Source of the DNA: Hericium rajendrae
Taxonomy: Eukaryota > Basidiomycota > Agaricomycetes > Russulales > Hericiaceae
Assembly (NCBI GenBank): GCA_033439255.1
Contig: CM065879.1
Location: 1,654,501-1,718,500 of the forward strand
Reading direction: 5' to 3'
DNA length: 64,000 nt
This document shows, piece after piece, positions 44,960 through 55,682 of this stretch; positions within the stretch are counted from its first letter, which is position 1; each line of letters begins with the position of its first letter. The position numbers were made by a program, and so were the translations under genes. The notes beneath the pieces are model-generated. The model made no database searches. It saw only the letters and a list, made by a program, of their open reading frames with translations, and was not told where the DNA came from.

Positions 44960-47900
44960 ATCATCGAAGCGCGAAAATCCTCCTTTGCCGCGAGCGTATA
45001 CTGAATGTCAGTGCGCGGGTGGGTGGGGATCGTGGCTGCTTCGCTGGTGTTTGGGTCGAAGATGGTGATGGTCTGTGTTTCATTGCGGTAGCTGCGCACG
45101 ACTGACTCAGTAAGCACATCGAAGGGGCGTCCGAGTAGGATATCGTAGGCGGGCGACCGGAGGACGTGTATTTGGAGGTAGAGAACAATGTTGCCGAAGA
45201 CTGCAGGCACGTTTCGGCACAGGCCCAGCGAGTCATCAAGTTCGCCGTTGGCGGATTGCATAGTGAGGATAATCGTGGGGTCATACGACAGGCCTAAGGT
45301 GTAGCAAACGCTCTCTGACATGGAGATGACCTGAGAACCTGGGTCCAAGATGCACTCGACCGGTTCTTGATGATCTATGAGTGCTGCAATAGAACGCAGC
45401 GCCGCAGACTCGCGCGAGACGATCAGGGGTTTAGGCTTTTCGTCCAGGCAGAGTTGCTTGAGGTACTGCTCGTAGGGATCCGGGAGGACGACAGCACCTT
45501 CCGGCGGCTCGGCGCACTGGTGCGAAAGGATAGATACCCGTGGATGAGGGAGCGAGGCCGGGTGCTGCACACGGTTGCCTTCGGCGGGCTCGCTCGCGAA
45601 CTGGATACCTGCAGCGAGCTCTACTTGACGCGCTGGCGAGGCCAGCTCCTCGACTGCATCTTCACCTGGCAGCTCGGAGAGCAGGTCAGTCTCATTAAGG
45701 ACTTCCAACAGGTTCTGTCCTGCCACTGGACGCGTGTGACGCCGTGAGACTGCCTCCTTGTATTTCGCACGTAGTGCAGGCGCCAGGGACCAGAGCTCGC
45801 CCTGGGTGACCTCGATAGGGAGGGACATGGCACGCGCGAACACGCGGTCCAGCACATCTTGCCCGACTGAGTCTTGCGCACGACAGGTTGGGCCCGTCTC
45901 TTCGACTACCTCGATCACTGGGACTTGCGCGGGCCTTGCACCGTCGCGGACTCTGGCAAATGGGTGGACGGGACCATCAGGGTCGTGGAGGTCATCGCGT
46001 ACTGCAGGTTGAGATAGAAGGTGGGGGGGGACGTCTCGTTCCGGGCCTGGGGCCGGTGAAGCTTGCGGAGGGGGCAGGGACGCCCGCGGCGGCTCTGGTT
46101 CATCCTCGATGGTCGGGCGCAGTGGTGCACGGGGCAATCGTGGAGGGGCTGGTTGGCGGGCAGGCTCTTCCATCCTGCGAGCTCGTTCCAACGCCCGGTT
46201 AGCTCTATCACGGCTGGCCGCGGCATTGGGTGGGGGCACAACCGAGGCGTCCTTCAACTGGTATAACCGCCGTAGCTCGCCCTCCAGGCTCTTGATCCAC
46301 GCGTCTGTGGTGAGCTGGTACAACCCTGCCTGGACCTGGGTATAGGGGGACGCGGTGGTCTGAGCGTATGCCGGCGCGACGCGATAGCCGTAGGGAGGGA
46401 GCCCTGCCCGCGGCGAACTTGCCTGGTGGGTACCAGCTACACCCATCATAAGCTGACCCGTGGCTCGCTGATTGGGGTTCATACGGTGGTATTCGTCGAT
46501 CCGTTTGGCCATAGTCGCGCCTGGGGGTCCTTGCGGGAGCCAAGCCCCAGAGGGTAAGACCATCTTGCCTTGGACGTCCTTCTTGCACTTGCCGGCGGCC
46601 ATGTATTCCCGGGCTGTCATGCATTCGCGCACGAAATGCCCCACGTTCCCACAGAAGTTGCACTGATCCGACCCCATTCGCCCGCGCATTGGCGCGCCTT
46701 GATTACCTCCGGAGACCATCGGTTGACGCGACGGCTGCTGCGCGCTCCTCAAGAGGATATCGGCCAGTGACGCTAACTGCTCACTCTTAATCTGGATAGT
46801 CGTTCCTGAGCCTGCATCGGCGGTTGATGACGACGCGGTGGCTTGAGTTGATGACGGTCCACGCAGGTATGGGTCGGGGGTGATGGCAGTGCCATACATG
46901 CACCACTCTGCGGCCCTATAGACGCCATTGGTCGGGTGCGGATCATCGGGATGGTGATCAGGCTTGGTAAGAGCAAGGCGGTCCTCTACCCGCAGGCAAA
47001 GACGTTCGGGGAGCGCCGCCAAAAACCAGCGTTGTTCCTCGATATCGGAGATGCAGTTCTTGCCTTTCAGGTAGCGCGTGATGACCGTGAACTCGCGCGA
47101 GAACGCACCAAGTTCGCCGACGGAACTGAGGGTGGACTCGGCAGTTCGGTGCACGAGTGACTCCAAATCTTGACGCGAAAAGGTATTCTCCTTAGCCGAG
47201 CCCGGGTAGAGTTCGTGGATAGCTTTCTTGAATTCGTCCCAAGTGCCGGCGGCATACTTGGCCTCGGACCGCCACAGCTCTTGTGCGTCAACGTCTGAGA
47301 GGAGACGGACCGCATGACTCTTTTTCTCCGCGTCATCTGCCACAGAGGAACGCTGAAAACAAAATTCGAGATCGAGGAAGTAACGGCCCAGCTCGCGAGG
47401 GGAGTTGGTGTCGAACTTGGGAGCACCGCTCTCGCCGCGCATAGGCATGGAGGGGGGCGGCATGACTGGTTGGATACTTGGTGGCCTGGGGAAGGGGAAA
47501 CGTGCAGGGGCTAGCGGGCTGTGTTGTTGAGTAGGAGAAGGGGGACGGGGGGTAGCAGGCAAAGTCGCCTGGTGCGGCGTTGTCCTAGGACCCGCGGTAG
47601 CAGAGGGGCCGGCAAGGGGTCGCAGCGCCGGGGTTGGCGATACGGGTGGAGTAGGAACGATGAAGGAACGCTCGAGCTCGGAAATTTCGAACTCTTCGTC
47701 GATGAGAGTAAGGGGACTAGTGGGAGTTGGAACCGGTGGGAAAGGTGACGGTAGGTCGGGGGAAACTTGCTGAGGGTCCTGAGTCGCAATACGGACTTCT
47801 TGTTCGAGGGTACGATCTGGATTCGACCGTGCGCCACTCCTAGTACGACGCGGCTCTATTTTGAGTATGGAACCCTCGCGGTGGGCTCCAAAATGATGTG

Positions 47901-47979
47901 TGGACCCTGGGAATGGAGGCGGCAGCCAAAACCAAAACCAACAGAGTACCGGGGGGTGCGAGGGGACCAAGTATCTCAA
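44956..47979 (-). CDS. Element 2 gag and protease
   Basis: An open frame of 1007 codons that begins inside the LTR. After a Pro/Ser-rich start comes the capsid-like helical region (LGRYFLDLEFCFQRSSV, AAGTWDEFKKAIHELYPGS), a CCHC zinc knuckle (CNFCGNVGHFVREC) and, near the end, a retropepsin-like site (CILDPGSQVISMSESV, the DPGS in place of the usual DTGA/DSGA) with the flap/second-wing motif YDILLGRPFDVL. The exact first Met of Gag is not clear. Confidence 0.88.
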   Translation of the reverse strand: MRYLVPSHPPVLCWFWFWLPPPFPGSTHHFGAHREGSILKIEPRRTRSGARSNPDRTLEQEVRIATQDPQQVSPDLPSPFPPVPTPTSPLTLIDEEFEISELERSFIVPTPPVSPTPALRPLAGPSATAGPRTTPHQATLPATPRPPSPTQQHSPLAPARFPFPRPPSIQPVMPPPSMPMRGESGAPKFDTNSPRELGRYFLDLEFCFQRSSVADDAEKKSHAVRLLSDVDAQELWRSEAKYAAGTWDEFKKAIHELYPGSAKENTFSRQDLESLVHRTAESTLSSVGELGAFSREFTVITRYLKGKNCISDIEEQRWFLAALPERLCLRVEDRLALTKPDHHPDDPHPTNGVYRAAEWCMYGTAITPDPYLRGPSSTQATASSSTADAGSGTTIQIKSEQLASLADILLRSAQQPSRQPMVSGGNQGAPMRGRMGSDQCNFCGNVGHFVRECMTAREYMAAGKCKKDVQGKMVLPSGAWLPQGPPGATMAKRIDEYHRMNPNQRATGQLMMGVAGTHQASSPRAGLPPYGYRVAPAYAQTTASPYTQVQAGLYQLTTDAWIKSLEGELRRLYQLKDASVVPPPNAAASRDRANRALERARRMEEPARQPAPPRLPRAPLRPTIEDEPEPPRASLPPPQASPAPGPERDVPPHLLSQPAVRDDLHDPDGPVHPFARVRDGARPAQVPVIEVVEETGPTCRAQDSVGQDVLDRVFARAMSLPIEVTQGELWSLAPALRAKYKEAVSRRHTRPVAGQNLLEVLNETDLLSELPGEDAVEELASPARQVELAAGIQFASEPAEGNRVQHPASLPHPRVSILSHQCAEPPEGAVVLPDPYEQYLKQLCLDEKPKPLIVSRESAALRSIAALIDHQEPVECILDPGSQVISMSESVCYTLGLSYDPTIILTMQSANGELDDSLGLCRNVPAVFGNIVLYLQIHVLRSPAYDILLGRPFDVLTESVVRSYRNETQTITIFDPNTSEAATIPTHPRTDIQYTLAAKEDFRASMI
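47871..47890 (-). promoter_or_regulatory. Primer-binding site of element 2
   Basis: On +, aaccctcgcggtgggctcca ends in CCA 3 bp from the 5' LTR, so the element's RNA would pair with a tRNA 3' end. The tRNA species is not identified here. Confidence 0.75.
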
Positions 47980-48913
47980 GAGGGGAGCGCCGAGACGTGT
48001 AGCTGACGGGTGATCGTACTACGGGTAGGGGAGCAAGGCCGCGAAGGGCGAGCTTACTGCGTGCGGGCAACTTCTGACGCGGCTCTGCTAGGGACGATGA
48101 CGGTACGACAAGACTCACGGGTCTTAGGTGATACGGCTTGTAGATAACGGCGCGGCGACGAGTACGACGAATACGATGAGCGACACGAGAAAGTGAGAAG
48201 AGCTACGTCTGAGACGTGCTTAGAGGCTGGGGTGAGAACGTCAAACGGCGGACTTTGTGAGATCTGAGCTCTGAGGGGAAAAAGGCAGATTCCGTTCCGA
48301 TTCTCTAAGTCAGTAGCTACGGTACAAATGGGCAAGGCCGCCTCAGGCGGCCCGGTGCGACTTCCTACGACAACCTCCCGCTGACCGACCCAATCTCCAA
48401 TTCCTTCCTGATCCTGCCTGCTCCGGGTCCCTTGGCGAGTGGAGTCGTTGCGGCTCGGCCCGTGCAGGGCAGAGGGCATGCGCGTGGTACGAACGAATCA
48501 AAGGTGCTGCCTTACAACGTCGCCCGGGGCGTGCGTCGGGAACAGCGGGCGCGTCGAGCTGGAATGGCTGGGATGACGTCAGTAGCGCACTGTCGCGGGC
48601 GCCGCTCGTGATCCGGGGGCGTGTGGGCGTTCGAGGGCGCATTGATTGAGCCGGCTGGTTCTCTGGGCATGCTTCTGTTCCTGTGCTGCTGACTCATCCG
48701 GCCGGTTGATCTCCGGCCCGTTCGGTGCATCGGACCACGGGACACCGGCTTTAGTCCGACCCGGTCGGTCCCGAACCCGTGGGGGCGCTTGTCCTGTGCG
48801 GGGAGCAACGTCGCGGTGGGCGGACTTGGTGCGGCTGAGGTGAAGTGAAGCAGGACGGGCAAGGAGGTGGGGAGTGGGCAATGCCGTTGCAAGGCGCGCT
48901 AAAGGGCGCATCA
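47894..48913 (-). repeat. LTR of element 2 (5' LTR)
   Basis: 1020 bp, partner of 36759-37778. Confidence 0.93.
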
Positions 48914-51532
48914 ACGGTGGTTGTGCGAGAACTCAGCGTAAGGGAGCCATTGGACCCAATCATCGTTGCAGAAGGTACGAAGGAACTGCTCGAGTTCTTG
49001 ATTGACGCGTTCTGACTCGCCATCGGTCTGTGGATGATAGGCGGTGCTGAGGGAGGACTTGATACCAAGTTTGTCAAAGACGCCACGCATGACTTTGCCT
49101 GCGTACTGTGGGCCACGATCAGAGATGAGGCGTTCCCAGAGGCCGTAGTTCCGATAAATCCTGTCAAAAAGGATGTCGACTGTGCCATCACTGGTAATGG
49201 TCTCGTTACAAGGAGTGAAGGAGACGTGCTTTGTAAAACGGTCGACGACCACATTGATGGAGTCATAGCCTTGGCATTCTGGGAGTTTGACGATGAAATC
49301 CGAGGTAATGTCTTGGAAGGGACGGGTAGGGATGGCATTGGGGATTGTTTCAACATGGGGGTGGTGATTTTGAACCTTGGTGGCCTGGCAGGTAGCACAG
49401 CCATCGACATAATCACGAACAAAGACAGACATACCGGGCCACCAGTAGTTGCGACTGAGGAGCTCATAGGTCTTGTAGCGTCCAGGGTGACCAGCCATGG
49501 GAGTGTCGTGATGCAGCTTGACGATATCTCGCCGAAGGTCCTTGTCAGCAGGGATGTAGACTTTGCCACGAAAGAGGATGAGGCCATCCTCGTAGTTCCA
49601 TTCTTGGAGGTTCTTGACGAGGGAGCGAGGACCGTTGTTCAGGATCATGTCAAGGGCTTGAACGACCTCAATATCCTTGGTCTTGGCATTGCGAATGCGT
49701 TGGCGAAGATCAGCATTGCCAATGGACTTGACAGCGGCTGGACGTGTAGCACGAATCTGGAAGTACTTGGGGTCGAGGAGGACACGATCTGAGTTGTCGT
49801 CGTCCACCCCCTCTCTATGGTCAGGTCGTCTCGACATGGCATCTGGCCGGTGATGAATACCGGGTTTGTGGATCAAGGTGAAGTCGAAACGAGTGAGGAA
49901 GAGAGCCCAGCGAGCCTGACGATGACTCAGCTTTTGGGCAGACTTGAAGTATTCCAGGTTCTTATGGTCGGTCCAGATCTCCACGGTATGGGGAGAGCCT
50001 TCCAGGTAGTGGCGCCAGGCTTCGAGGGCACGGATGATGGCCAGGAGTTCCTTGTCATAAATGTCGTAGTTGCATTCAGGGGCAGTGAAGGCCTTGGAGA
50101 TGTAAGCAACAGGGTGCCATTGCTCGTCCTCCCCGCGCTGGGATAGGATACCTCCTGTGGCATAGTCTGAGGCATCGACCTCAACCAAGTAGGGTTTGGA
50201 CGGGTCAGGCATGATAAGGACTGGGGACGAGGTGAATGCAGCTTTAAGAGCCTCAAAGGCATGTTGACATTCAGCAGACCAGGCCCAAGGATGGTCTTTC
50301 TTGGTAAGGTCAAACATGGGACGGGCGACTTTGGAGAAGTCCTGGATGAAGCGTCGATAGAAGTTGCCAAAGCCAACAAAGGACTGGACGTCCTTGACGT
50401 TACGGGGGGCAGGCCATTCAGCGATGCCTGCAACCTTGACAGGGTCCATGGCAAGCGTGTTATGGGAGACGATGAGACCGAGGAACTCAATGGAGGGCTG
50501 CTCGAAAGAGCACTTCTCTGGCTTGAGGAAGAGGTCATTGTCCTGGAGGCGTTGGAGGACCTTGCGCACAAGGTCGCGATGTTCTTCGAGGGTTTCGGTG
50601 AAAATGAGGATATCGTCCATGTAGATGACGACTTTGCCCGTGTCGATGAGATCCTTGAAAAGTTCATTCATCATTCCTTGGAACGTGGCAGGGGAGTTTG
50701 TAAGACCAAAAAACATCACCAGGGGTTCAAAGAGACCGCGGTTGGTTTTGAAGGCGGCTTTCCATTCGTCGCCCTCTTTGATGCGAACATTGTTGTAACC
50801 CCAACGAACGTCCATCTTGGAGAAGACTTTGGCACCCTTGAGCTTGTCAACGAGTTCAGAGATGAGGGGCAGGGGGTATTCATTCTTGATGGTGCCCTTG
50901 TTGAGGGTGCGATAGTCCTGGACGGGGCGTAGTTTTCCATCTTTTTTCTTGATAAAGAAGAAGGGACTCGCCATAGGGGATTTGGAAGGACGGATGTAGC
51001 CCTTTTTGACCTGGTCATCAAGGAACGAATCGAGGTCCTCCTGCTCAGTGGGAGCCATGGGATAGACCTTGCATGAACGGGGTTCAAAACCATCTTTCAG
51101 GTCGATGGCGTGATCCCAAGGGCGACGTTCAGGAAGGCGATGGGAGGATTCCTCATCGAAGACGGGTTGGAAATCCTGGTACTGAGGGGGAACCATCTCA
51201 GCAAAGGACTTCTCCGCGACATGGGCGGCCACACGCTCAGCCAGTTTCTGAGCATTGGTGAAAGAGCGATGGATACGGATGGTATGTTGGTAGTCTGGGT
51301 CGTCATCTGGAGGGGGTGGTGTGTCCCAGTCAGGGAGAACACCAGCTAGGCGAAGACCCTCTTCAACCCAGTCATCATCGACGTTAGGTCGTGGGTCATC
51401 ATCCTCGGTAAACAGACGTGCAGGGACTTTGGACAGGTGGATGCGGCGAAGACGGACACCTTGGACTCGGCGAGCAGGGATCACGTATTTGGGAAGTGGG
51501 GCAGGAACAAATGGCGGGGGCAGTGGGAGCAA
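48914..51532 (-). mobile_element. Element 1: reverse transcriptase, RNase H and most of integrase
   Basis: Minus-strand open frame. RT with VFSKMDVRWGYNNVRI, FFGLTNSPATFQGMMNE and VVIYMDDILIFTE; RNase H with LVEVDASDYATGGILSQ; integrase zinc region HHDTPMAGHPGRYKTYELL with CATCQ, and core motifs TSDFIVKLPE, LISDRGPQY and HPQTDGESERVNQ. The downstream end of this segment is the insertion point of element 2. Confidence 0.9.
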
Positions 51533-51540
51533 CATCTGAG

Positions 51541-52165
51541 AAAAGGACCAGTGATATATGACACTATGTAGCTTATATAGCTCTGATAGGGCCATAGGAG
51601 TCCTCTTTTCTACATAGCTCCTCCATAGTAGTGAGGTAATCTATATAGAGCTATCATAGCTCTCATAGCTATCATAGCATAAGACAGTAGCTATCATAGC
51701 TATCATAGCTGCTATAGTATATGGTGACTATCACAGCTATATCAGCTATACAGCATATCTCTATTATTATATCATGCCTAGCTAGTAAGATTACTATCCA
51801 CTCTATATCACCTCTGTCTTATATACTACTTATGAATGCTAAAAGCTTATTCACATATAAAAATATATCATTAATTTCATTATTTCATCATATTTCATCT
51901 GAAAAAATGGTATTTTATATAGCTGCAGGTTAAGTTATAGGTGCTATTATTGAGCTATCAGAGCTATGTAGTTTGCTTATCCAGCTATGTAGAGCTATCA
52001 GAGCTTTCATAGCTTTCATAGCTATCAGTGTCAGTTATATAGTCTTACTATAGCTTTCATAGCCAGCAGTTTGAAATATATAGTACTATCATACTGAGTA
52101 AGGTGAGCTATGAGTACTATTAGTACTATTAGTACTACTAGTACTATGTCAAGTCACCCAGATAC
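51541..52165. repeat. CTATAG/CATAGCT-rich subterminal block, unit 1
   Basis: Irregular short repeats such as agctatcatagct throughout. Similar blocks at 54420-54656 and 56770-56985 mark the ends of the two units. Confidence 0.8.
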
Positions 52166-53304
52166 TTAGATGCAAAATATTCAAAGTCAAAATTTAATTA
52201 TATTCTGTATACCTCTACTACAGAACAAGTACTGTACAGATACCGCAGGCATGCACGGCATGTACAAGTAGGGCCGCGCACAGGGACAAGCGCACTGATG
52301 GAGTGCGACAAGTGCACACACCCACGAGGGGCGGCGCGGCGCGGCAGTCGGGCGCGAAGAGCGGCGGGCCCGTGCGAGAGGCGCACGGAGGGAGGGAGAG
52401 CGAGGGGCGGCGAGATGTCGGGGGCAGTTAGAGGCGCGGCACTCGGGGCAGCGGGGTGCGCGCGCGAGGCATGGAGGCCAGCGCGGGCGCGTCGAAGGCG
52501 GCGCGAGGCGCGGGCCGGCAGCGGGCCCGTGTGCGAGGCACGGGAGGCGGGAGTACGGGACGTGCGCGACGTGGCAGAGCCCGTGCGCGACGTGGCGGGC
52601 CCGCGCGCCGAAGGCGAGGTGCTGGGGACGTGCGATGCGCGGCGGGCGTGTGCGAGACGTCGGCAGGCCGCGCGACGGCGCAAGGCACGCGGTGGGCGCA
52701 CGAGGCCCGTGGGGTGTGCGCGAAGCGTCGGGCTGCGGCGGCCTACGTGCGCGAGGTCCTGCCAACGCGCTCGCAGTCCGTTCGTGGCTACGGTCGTGCG
52801 TGCGCGGCCCTGACCGTACAAGGGGCGCGGGCATGGTCGCGGGGCCGTGTCCGTTCGTTCGTGCGCTGGCGCGGACGTGCAGGGCTGCCCGTGCACCTAT
52901 GGGGCCGTGCGCGGGCAAACCGGTGCGGACGCGGGTGCACTGGCAGCCGTATGCGGGCGTTGCGGCGACGCACGGCGCCAGTGACGTGTCGGATGCGGCG
53001 GGGGCGCGAGGATGGCGACGGGATGCGGTGGGGTGTGGAAATGACGGCGGCGACTGCGGGGAGACGGCGACGGCGACGGGGTGAGCAGGACGGTGGGCGC
53101 GGGCTGTTGGAGCTACGCGGCGATGCGCAGGAGGCGGAGCGAGGCGCGCTGAACGAGTCTCGTTGCCGTGGCAACGAGACTCGACGATGTCGTCGTCCGC
53201 ATTGTCGAGGGGATGGGGCAGGTGGGGTGTGGTGAGCATTGGCGCGGGGTATCGAAGCGTGTCGTGCGGGGGAGGTGACTGGCCCGAAGGCAGAGAAATA
53301 AAAG

Positions 53305-53347
53305 AAAACGAGTATCACTCGTGCAGAGCACGAGCGATACTCGTTTT
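53305..53347. repeat. Perfect-like hairpin, unit 1
   Basis: A 19-bp stem beginning aaaacgagtatcactcgtg, with a 5-nt loop (cagag) and a single mismatch. The counterpart is 55650-55682 in unit 2. Confidence 0.85.
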
Positions 53348-53781
53348 ATTAGCATGGTACAACGATAAGGGAGACCGTGCTTACTTACCTGAAGGCCCTC
53401 AGCTCGGCTCTCAACCCTCCTGACTGCGAGGCGATGCGAACCGTCGAGTGTGTGGAGAGGGAGTACGGGGTTGGAGACGAGAGACGAGAAAGTGATGAGG
53501 TGGAAAGCGCGCGTCGCGCTTCAGCGAGGACTCGACTTGCGCGGCTAAGTTCTTTCGAGCACAACAAATCGAATAAATCGATTTTAAATCAGAAAAAAAG
53601 ACAGATATTATAGAATGTACATAAAACAATATCCCATGAGAAACGATCGTAGATAATATACCGTAGGCCACAGGCCAGCGAAGACAACTTACTCGGATCT
53701 GGCACTTAGCCTCTGTTGCGGAGCCCGGCAACCTTCGGCCCGGCGCTCGGCAGCCACGTTTCGGGCCCCGCTCGCAACGCC

Positions 53782-53790
53782 TATATAAGG
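53782..53790 (+). promoter_or_regulatory. TATA box in unit 1
   Basis: tatataagg followed by a CT-run and a caccatctcccg segment; the same arrangement occurs on the minus strand at 55199-55206 in unit 2, so the two point at each other. Confidence 0.5.
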
Positions 53791-54419
53791 CATGCGCGAC
53801 GCGCGTCCTCTCTCTCTCTTTAACCCCCACCATCTCCCGCTTTTATGACCTTTGCTTACTGCTTGCTCTTGTCTTCTTAGCCTCTAAGGTAAAGTCTCTT
53901 ATGTTTCTTATGTTTCTACTACTCATGTTCTTATCTTTTTAGTTAATTTCGCTTTTTTGTAGTGATAGTAGGACTTTTAGAGAAGTTTTCTTATCTTTGT
54001 TATATTTGTTAGCCTGATGTTTTTATATGTGTAGTTTATTTTCGCTTTTTATTGTCTTGGTATGTTTTTTTGTTGTCTTATCTTTTTTATCTTATCTTTT
54101 ATTATTATCTTATCTTTTTTATCTTATCTTTTATTATTATCTTATCTTATCTTTCTTATTTTATCTTATCTTAATTTAAAATCTTGCTGTACTCTATCTA
54201 GATTATATCTATATATATAATTGCTTGTATAGTTTGATTAGTTAGTTTATATATTTTGTATTATTGTTATATAATGTGTAATAAAATTTATATTGATTTG
54301 TTCTTTTGCTGGTTTGATTATGTTGCAATATCAAGTTTAACAATTGGTCAAATTTTAAAATAATTTAGATAAATAAAATATAGTGTAGAAAGTTGATATA
54401 GTCTTAATAATCTGAGATA

Positions 54420-54656
54420 AGATGACTAGTATTCATATAGCTTATAGTATGAATAGTACACATATAATATATAGTTAGTATAGTTCTTATAGCTACTTTA
54501 TACTATGATAGCTATGATAGCTCTCTATAGCTGTCCTATCTGGCTCTATAGCTCTATATAGATGACACTCAAGCTATATAGAGGTATGAAGAAAAGGAGA
54601 CAGCTATGGAGCTATGAGAACTATGTAGTCCATATAGTCATATATAGCTCTGACAA
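54420..54656. repeat. Central CTATAG-rich block
   Basis: Subterminal repeat block before the internal ttttctcagatg end at 54657-54668. Confidence 0.75.
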
Positions 54657-55198
54657 TTTTCTCAGATGTTCAATAATGAAAATATCGAAAATCAAAAAGC
54701 ATTTCATTTTATATTTTTACTTGTAATACATTTAATACAAAGCTACAAAGATTACTACATATCTATGATATACTATAGAGATCAACACTCAAGATAAAAG
54801 ATACTTCTCAGAAGAGATAAAAAGATAAGATAAGATACATGTTAGATAAGATAACAAAGATAAGATAAGATAAGATAAAGCTTACTTCAAAGATAAGAAA
54901 AAGCGAAAATAATCTACAATGCAAGTCAACAAATTAGTACACAAGATAAATATATAAACAGGAATAAGACTTACCTCTAAGAACATAAAAGCAAAAGTAT
55001 AGAAGTCTACAAAGGACATTATAATAAGTGAACAATGAAACAATATAACGACAACATAATGACTTACCGAACATCACAAAGTTGAAGCAAGAAAAGAGAG
55101 AGCGACGAGACAAGAGAGAGCGACGAGACAAAAGAGAGCGACAAAAGACGGGAGATGGTAGTGGTAGAAAGGAGAGAGGGGAAGCGCGTCGTGCATGT

Positions 55199-55206
55199 CT
55201 TATATA
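55199..55206 (-). promoter_or_regulatory. TATA box in unit 2
   Basis: tatataag on the minus strand, followed by a CT-rich leader and splice-donor-like ggtaagt motifs, mirror of unit 1. Confidence 0.5.
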
Positions 55207-55649
55207 GACGTGGCCAGCGGAGCATCAAATGTAGCTTGCCGAGACCGGGCCGGGCATTGCCGGGCATCGTGCCAGAGGCTGGCCGTTAGATTCCACTCAG
55301 TGGATTGCAATACTTCCGAGCGTATTGTACAGTAGATACATAGCTACCTCTTTCATTGTATTTATACCGACTCTTTGTATATTCTACCTTTTTTACAGAA
55401 TTAATAAGATTTGATTTGATTTGTTAGAGTCGGAACTGTCGAGTGCGCGAGTCGAATGCTGTGGCTAAGCAGAAGTCGCGCGACTTGTGCCTACACTCCT
55501 TCGTCTTCTCTTCGTCTCGAGCTACCTCTCCACTCTCCTCTCCTCTCTCCTCATGGCATGCTTCAAGGGTCGGGAGGGCTATTATATGGGCTAGTGAGGG
55601 TTAACAGGTAAGTAAAAGGATTCTTTCATTGTCTTCTCGTACTAACAAA

Positions 55650-55682
55650 GCGAGTATCGTTCGTGTAACGAGCGATACTCGC
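55650..55682. repeat. Hairpin, unit 2
   Basis: gcgagtatcgttcgt, 3-nt loop, acgagcgatactcgc: a 15-bp stem with one G-T type mismatch. The core gagtatcg.tcgt is shared with the unit 1 hairpin. Confidence 0.85.

Larger units (their letters stand above)
36759..48913 (-). mobile_element. Ty3/Gypsy element 2, nested in element 1 (looks whole)
   Basis: Two 1020-bp LTRs (36759-37778 and 47894-48913) begin TGATG and end CATCA, flanked by ACGG on both sides (target duplication of 4, perhaps 5 bp). On the minus strand, from the right: LTR, primer-binding site, gag-protease frame, pol frame, then 3.5 kb with two genes in antisense orientation, then the left LTR. No obvious break is visible in gag or pol. 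The LTRs differ by about 16 bases (1.6%), mostly CpG transitions. It lies inside the integrase region of element 1. Confidence 0.9.

Noticed and set aside
51600-52100. Regular-looking short repeats that might suggest a CRISPR-like array or centromeric satellite
   Set aside because: Unit length and spacing are irregular, there are no spacers, and the same blocks sit at the ends of both units; a subterminal repeat is the better reading.
52187-53239. 350-codon minus frame rich in Arg, Pro, His and Ala
   Set aside because: It comes from the GC-rich core of the palindromic insert; composition explains its openness, all frames look alike there, and the mirrored unit does not preserve the same protein.
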